Positions 60,101 to 64,000 of a stretch of DNA of 64,000 nucleotides are shown here, piece by piece; position 1 is the first letter of the stretch, and the number at the start of each line of letters is the position of its first letter. Source of the DNA: Psilocybe azurescens (Eukaryota > Basidiomycota > Agaricomycetes > Agaricales > Agrocybaceae). The notes beneath the pieces were generated by a model. It was given only the letters and a program-made list of their open reading frames with translations. It was not told where the DNA came from and searched no databases. The stretch covers positions 186,001 to 250,000 of the forward strand of contig JAJIRX010000016.1 in NCBI GenBank assembly GCA_023853785.1, read 5' to 3'. Position numbers and translations under genes: made by a program.

Positions 60101-61661
60101 CCGGTCCCCGTTCCGTTCCCTTTGTCCCCGTTCTGTTCCCTTTGTCCCCGTTCTGTTCCCTTTGTCCCCGTTCCGCTCCCTTTGTCCCCGTTCCCTCTCC
60201 TTTCCCCTTTCCCCTCCCCTCCATCCCTCCTTTCCCTTCTACCGACCTCCCCTTCTCTGAATGTGGCCAAAATATTCATTAACGAACGCAGAATGCATAC
60301 ATTTTAACTGGGCAACGTGCTCAGGTACTTGTGCTGCACCGCGCCCGCAGTCGTCGACGGGTGGTGCGTCTCAATGACATCCGTCAAACATGATACATGT
60401 CTCTCTTATCCCTTCTTTGTTCCCTACTGTGTGAGATATTTCTGTAGCAACTACACACTGGCAATTGGGATGGCTGGGCTAGGTGTGGGAGTGGTTAGAA
60501 AATCATCAAATCGATGACTTGTGGCTTCTTCGTAGGTCCATCCTGTTCGGGCTCATATACATCTTCGGGTACGTATATCTCCACGACGGCTTCGCCACCT
60601 TCTCAGTGGACAATATTAATCTTGATATGATTATGAATATGCCTATTAGTATGTAGATGTTCCTAGCACTCCGTGATTTTTAAATCTGGCTCACTCTCCA
60701 TCACCGTATGCACACTAGACAGATCGAGCATCCATCGAAGGCGGCCATAGGGAGTTTTCAACTGGGCGGGCTTGCTTGGTTGCTTGGTACGCAATAATAG
60801 TACCAGATGAAGCTGAGTAGTTCAGCACTACGCACTGAGTGCCACTGCGAGACCATTTGTATTACTGACCATGTACCATGGAGTCGTTATCTAGTAGTAA
60901 ATGTGCTAGAAATTGTTCCCCTTCTTTGTCTACTCTTTGAGAGTCATTCTCCTAATTGAATATCACTATCCCATTATTTCCAGTAGGAATGTAACGTTTT
61001 TGGACACACAACTCCATTGTTATGACCACCACGTGTCAATTACAATATTCCTTGTAGTTGCCGTAGAACTCAACACGGGCGCTTAATACCTTGTGTTATG
61101 ATTTTTTGGTCAGAGAAATGATAACGCTGGCTGGAAGGCCTCTATTATGTTACATTTTTAATACCGTCTCTGCCCCCATGGAGGATACTCCTTATCCTGT
61201 CCCATATCCGATAGTAGCGGCCGTTGTCTCCTTTTGTGTGTCCTTCCAACGGCCCTGCTGTGGTCTCCCTTGTCTTTGCATCTCAGATCAAAATAGTGCC
61301 ATCTTTGGAGGTGATACCACGTGCTTGCCATCGGGCGAGAATGCGACAGAGTTGATCCAATCTGTGTAGATAATCTATGCATTATTGAAAGGCAACCTGT
61401 GGATGAAAGTAAGGACCTTAATTCATGTCCACCATACGTGGTTGATTCTTGCTCCCACCGGCTCCATTGTCGCGGTCTCGATATACCTGGTCATCTACCC
61501 AGGATTGGACTCGCCTGTATGTCTCATCAATATGCATTGTAGTGCTATGTGATGGTGGCCCTAATTCTGCAGTCGTCGATAATGTGTACGATGCCTCAGA
61601 TGTGGCTTCCTAGGTAGTACACATTAGTATTTTTAGGAGTGTAAATATTGTTCAGAATAGA
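57154..61661. other. Long intergenic stretch without a supportable gene
   Basis: Open frames at 57980-58243 (minus), 58630-58818 (plus), 59031-59297 (minus), 59812-60024 (plus) and 61091-61369 (plus) show no motif, no family resemblance and no matching splice sites. 60317-60660 and 61090-61540 contain short hydrophobic readings that could be debris of a membrane protein, but I cannot connect them. Confidence 0.35.
60116..60195 (+). repeat. 20-bp minisatellite, four units
   Basis: Tandem units of TTCCCTTTGTCCCCGTTCTG with C/T changes. The unit is pyrimidine-rich, so the open frames across it are composition artefacts. Confidence 0.85.
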
Positions 61662-62089
61662 TCAACCCACATAAACATGTGACCGCAAAAATTTAATGCA
61701 TGTCCGAACTTCCTTTTTCCTCTGCCGTACTTGACACAGTATCTTCCGCTTAAGGACAGGTCGATACCATGGAGTCTCTTTGTATGCATCGATATCATTT
61801 GTGTAGAAAATTTCGAACTTCCTCGCTCTAGACACATCGGTTAGTACATGGGCTACTACAACGGATGATAACTCACTGTTGAATAAGAGTTATAATTTTT
61901 TCCCGGTCGTTCTCTGTAATTTTTTTCTCTCTCGTATGCTTCTTCAAACTGCGAGCTGAGGTGTCTTAGCTCGGTGACCTGTTGGGTGTGGGAATACTCG
62001 TGCCTTGCCACGAACCCAGTGCCAGACATATACCCAGCTACAGCAAGAGCAAAACCTCCACCTACAATGGCGACTCCAAGTTCAGCCAT
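61662..62089 (-). CDS. Small two-exon protein with an N-terminal hydrophobic segment
   Basis: ATG 62089; exon 1 62089-61877 ends at GTGAGT; exon 2 61817-61662 after a GAAG acceptor; 122 aa, phase kept. Residues 2-22 (AELGVAIVGGGFALAVAGYMS) are a hydrophobic, Gly/Ala-rich possible membrane anchor. It is followed by a charged, coiled-coil-like stretch (LSSQFEEAYEREKNYRE) and, in exon 2, FEIFYTNDIDAYKETPWYRP and a basic tail. No family recognised. The acceptor is weaker than the CTAG nine bases upstream, which gives a different frame. Coding is suggested by the balanced composition only. Confidence 0.4.
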
Positions 62090-63034
62090 GAGTACCTATA
62101 AGGGCCTTTAGAATATAAGAGTATGCAGTGAAAGAGTGGTGAAGTGCCGCACTTTTAAGTTGTGCCACCACCTGGACAGAATGTTGCAGCCAAACAACTC
62201 AACTCAAATTAACCACCAGTTATATTGAAAGATGTAGGCTATAATGGGAATAGACATTTACCAATATCTCTCTGAAGCGGCTTCGCTGTTGGCTATGTAA
62301 GTGCATCACCAGCGAGCAGGTAGCAACAACACAACTTCTTGCTTTAATGTTTCTAAAATCTGCCCAAATACGGTGCGCAAGGTGTCTCCGCTAAAGTTTA
62401 AAGGGCATTCCTATGGGACTATTGGGACCTGTCCATCCACCACCTTGAATTCTTCGAAGTTCCTTTTGCTATTCTTCAGCCTCTTCTCCATAGTATGCTT
62501 GTTTTTAGCAAGTTTTTGTCTGTTTTCAAATGTTACATATGTTGAAAATAAAACTGTATGATGGCATCTTCCTGTGAGCTGCCTAAAACTGCAGCCATAT
62601 AAATGCAAGAGAGCCTGAGGCGAGGAGAGTACAAACATGAAAAGTTGGCTCCTATGGCCTGAGTACAACCAAAGCACTGAGTGTGTAGTATGTACTCAGT
62701 TACTATTACATACTATAGCACTCTGTAAACCATTATCATGCCAGATCTAGTCTTCTTATTTTCCGCCTGGGAGGTTCAGTGGCTATGCCATTTGAACAAC
62801 TTTCAGATCCATATAATCACCGAGACTCTAGGCATCAGAAGTTTAGCAATATACTGTTCTGAGGTTGTTCAGGGGTAAAAAAGCGAACAAGTAGCTATTA
62901 AAAAAAGTCCAGGGTCTTGACTAAAAAAGCAGGGTTTTGTGAGGAAATCATTTTACAAGATATGATTGGCCATATTAATTTCTGTCATTTGACATACACC
63001 TTATTTAGATTAGTTCCGTTTTTCCGCTTTTTGA
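62090..63034. other. Intergenic, no recognisable gene
   Basis: AT-rich; frames at 62301-62561 and 62411-62677 overlap on opposite strands and lack support. Confidence 0.4.
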
Positions 63035-63384
63035 CTTATTGCTAGGCAACAGCACGGGTTCAGGTATCCCGCATGGGTTACCGGTGCGGGTACAGGCGGA
63101 TGAGGGTACAGGCGGGTATGGTACGGATAGCAATTCACCTACCCGCCACCTTCGAAAAGAGTCCAAAAACAAAATTTTTGAGCCAAAATTGAGTAAGTTG
63201 TGGTCTATTTTGTGCAATGCATTAAAATCAGACATATCTCAGTCGTTTCTGGACCGATTTGGCTGTTTTTGGACTCTTTTGATGGGAAAACCCGCACCCG
63301 TGCAGGTAGGGTATTGTGCGGGTGCGGGTATCGGTAGAAGGGCCAATCCCTACAGGAAAACTCGTACTATTGCCTACTTATTGC
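63035..63384 (-). mobile_element. hAT-type MITE with perfect 8-bp duplication (copy iii)
   Basis: Element 63043-63376 (334 bp), ends TAGGCAACAGCA and, inverted, TAGGCAATAGTA. The flanking direct repeat CTTATTGC lies at 63035-63042 and 63377-63384. The interior matches the copies at 32584 and 33274 in the opposite orientation. Confidence 0.9.
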
Positions 63385-63674
63385 TTGACAACAAGCTCAA
63401 AACCGTCAAAAAGAGAACAATTAAAATGCCAACTTCCTGATGCTACTATACCAGAATTTAAGTATGTAGAAGATAGAAATTGGCTGATGAACGGACAGGT
63501 CTTGGTGGTTCTGTGGGAACCCGGAACATTACTGTCAAGCAGTTTTGATTTAATTTCTGGCTGATACAGCATGTGCACCATACCCAAAGCTTTTATCCCT
63601 ACTTAAATTAAGCGCTGATGTGCTGTATGCAAAGATGCCCACCCACAATTATGTAAAGTATTGACAGTACTGTA

Positions 63675-63876
63675 CAATTTGTCCAGTCCCCTGTCCCCAG
63701 GCCTGTGGACAGCCAGGACAAATGGTTCAAAAAGTTGGCTAAAGACGGTAACCCTCCATTGAACTGTGCTTGTTTCCAAAATGGGCCGAAAATTTGATCT
63801 GTCCCCAGTCCCATCCCCAGTGGACAAAGTTCAAATTTCGTCCACTTGGTCTCCTGTCCCACCCCTGGACAAATTG
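63675..63876. mobile_element. Short hairpin repeat, MITE-like
   Basis: Perfect 12-bp inverted ends CAATTTGTCCAG at 63675-63686 and 63865-63876, with internal CTGTCCCC units. CTGTAC occurs outside both ends, so the true element may be a little longer. No target duplication could be fixed. Confidence 0.6.
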
Positions 63877-64000
63877 ATCAAAACGGTACAGCACACCTAC
63901 ACCGTTGATGGCTGAGGTCAAGTCTATATTCGGATCTAAAAATGGTTGGCAGGTGGTGCATCTTACCTGTTGGGTTCCTATAGTCCGTCCTATAGGTAAA
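63877..64000. other. Right edge, nothing recognised
   Basis: Too short to assign. Confidence 0.3.

Noticed and set aside
60085..60307. Open frames on both strands rich in Pro/Leu/Val or Gly/Glu/Arg
   Set aside because: Produced by the 20-bp pyrimidine minisatellite.
1..64000. rRNA or canonical tRNA genes
   Set aside because: No rRNA-like stretches; only one degenerate tRNA-like unit (21111-21206) was found by eye.

Overview
The window is nuclear DNA of a filamentous basidiomycete, most likely an Agaricomycete. Introns are short (about 50-80 nt, GT-AG). The recognisable genes belong to families expanded in that class: two multi-spanning proteins of one membrane family, a DUF6533-type seven-helix protein, a JEN-type MFS permease, a fungal GST, a KDZ transposase, and a multicopy GS..DxD (ISGSTALQFF-type) family. 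All calls rest on reading frames, splice sites and remembered family patterns; no database was searched. Genes are sparse and repeats dominate.

Layout. 1-5.8 kb: intergenic DNA, a fragment of an SV2-like MFS transporter gene, and two dispersed repeats (R1-left 2593-3472, R2 copy 1 3936-5815). 5844-8391: an apparently intact 15-exon JEN-type monocarboxylate permease. 8591-8999: a solo LTR with a perfect 5-bp duplication, followed by AT-rich DNA with an unrecognised decayed gene. 12.2-14.4 kb: one copy of a 2-kb segmental duplication whose partner is at 49.9-52.6 kb; both carry C-terminal MFS debris. 14.36-16.54 kb: inverted second copy of R2 with a frameshifted zinc-finger gene. 16807-17263: a small Cys/His-rich gene.

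17.7-38.1 kb is the centrepiece. A multicopy, probably transposon-derived gene (5' part 17722-18656, 3' part 34740-38139) is split by a 16,076-bp element (18657-34732) with about 1.15-kb terminal inverted repeats and a 7-bp target duplication (AACTATT). The element carries a decayed KDZ transposase (30555-27032) and two companion genes, X (25668-24320) and Y (23924-19751), all on the minus strand. Other elements sit inside it: a 2.5-kb GGAATCC-rich element inside gene Y, and a 3.1-kb element inside the right terminal repeat. The latter holds three MITE-like hairpins, two with perfect 8-bp duplications. The nesting is therefore gene > KDZ element > second element > MITE.

38-64 kb: R1-right (39374-40315), a nonsense-mutated GS..DxD family gene, a DUF6533-type gene, the N-terminal half of an SV2-like MFS pseudogene, an intact six-exon membrane protein gene (48426-47108), the duplication partner with MFS debris, a damaged paralogue of the membrane gene (54615-55941), an intact GST (57153-56319), a small two-exon gene (62089-61662) and further hairpin elements. 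The intact candidates are the JEN permease, the GST, the 350-aa membrane protein, and perhaps the DUF6533 gene and the two small genes. Most of the rest is decayed or mobile DNA.
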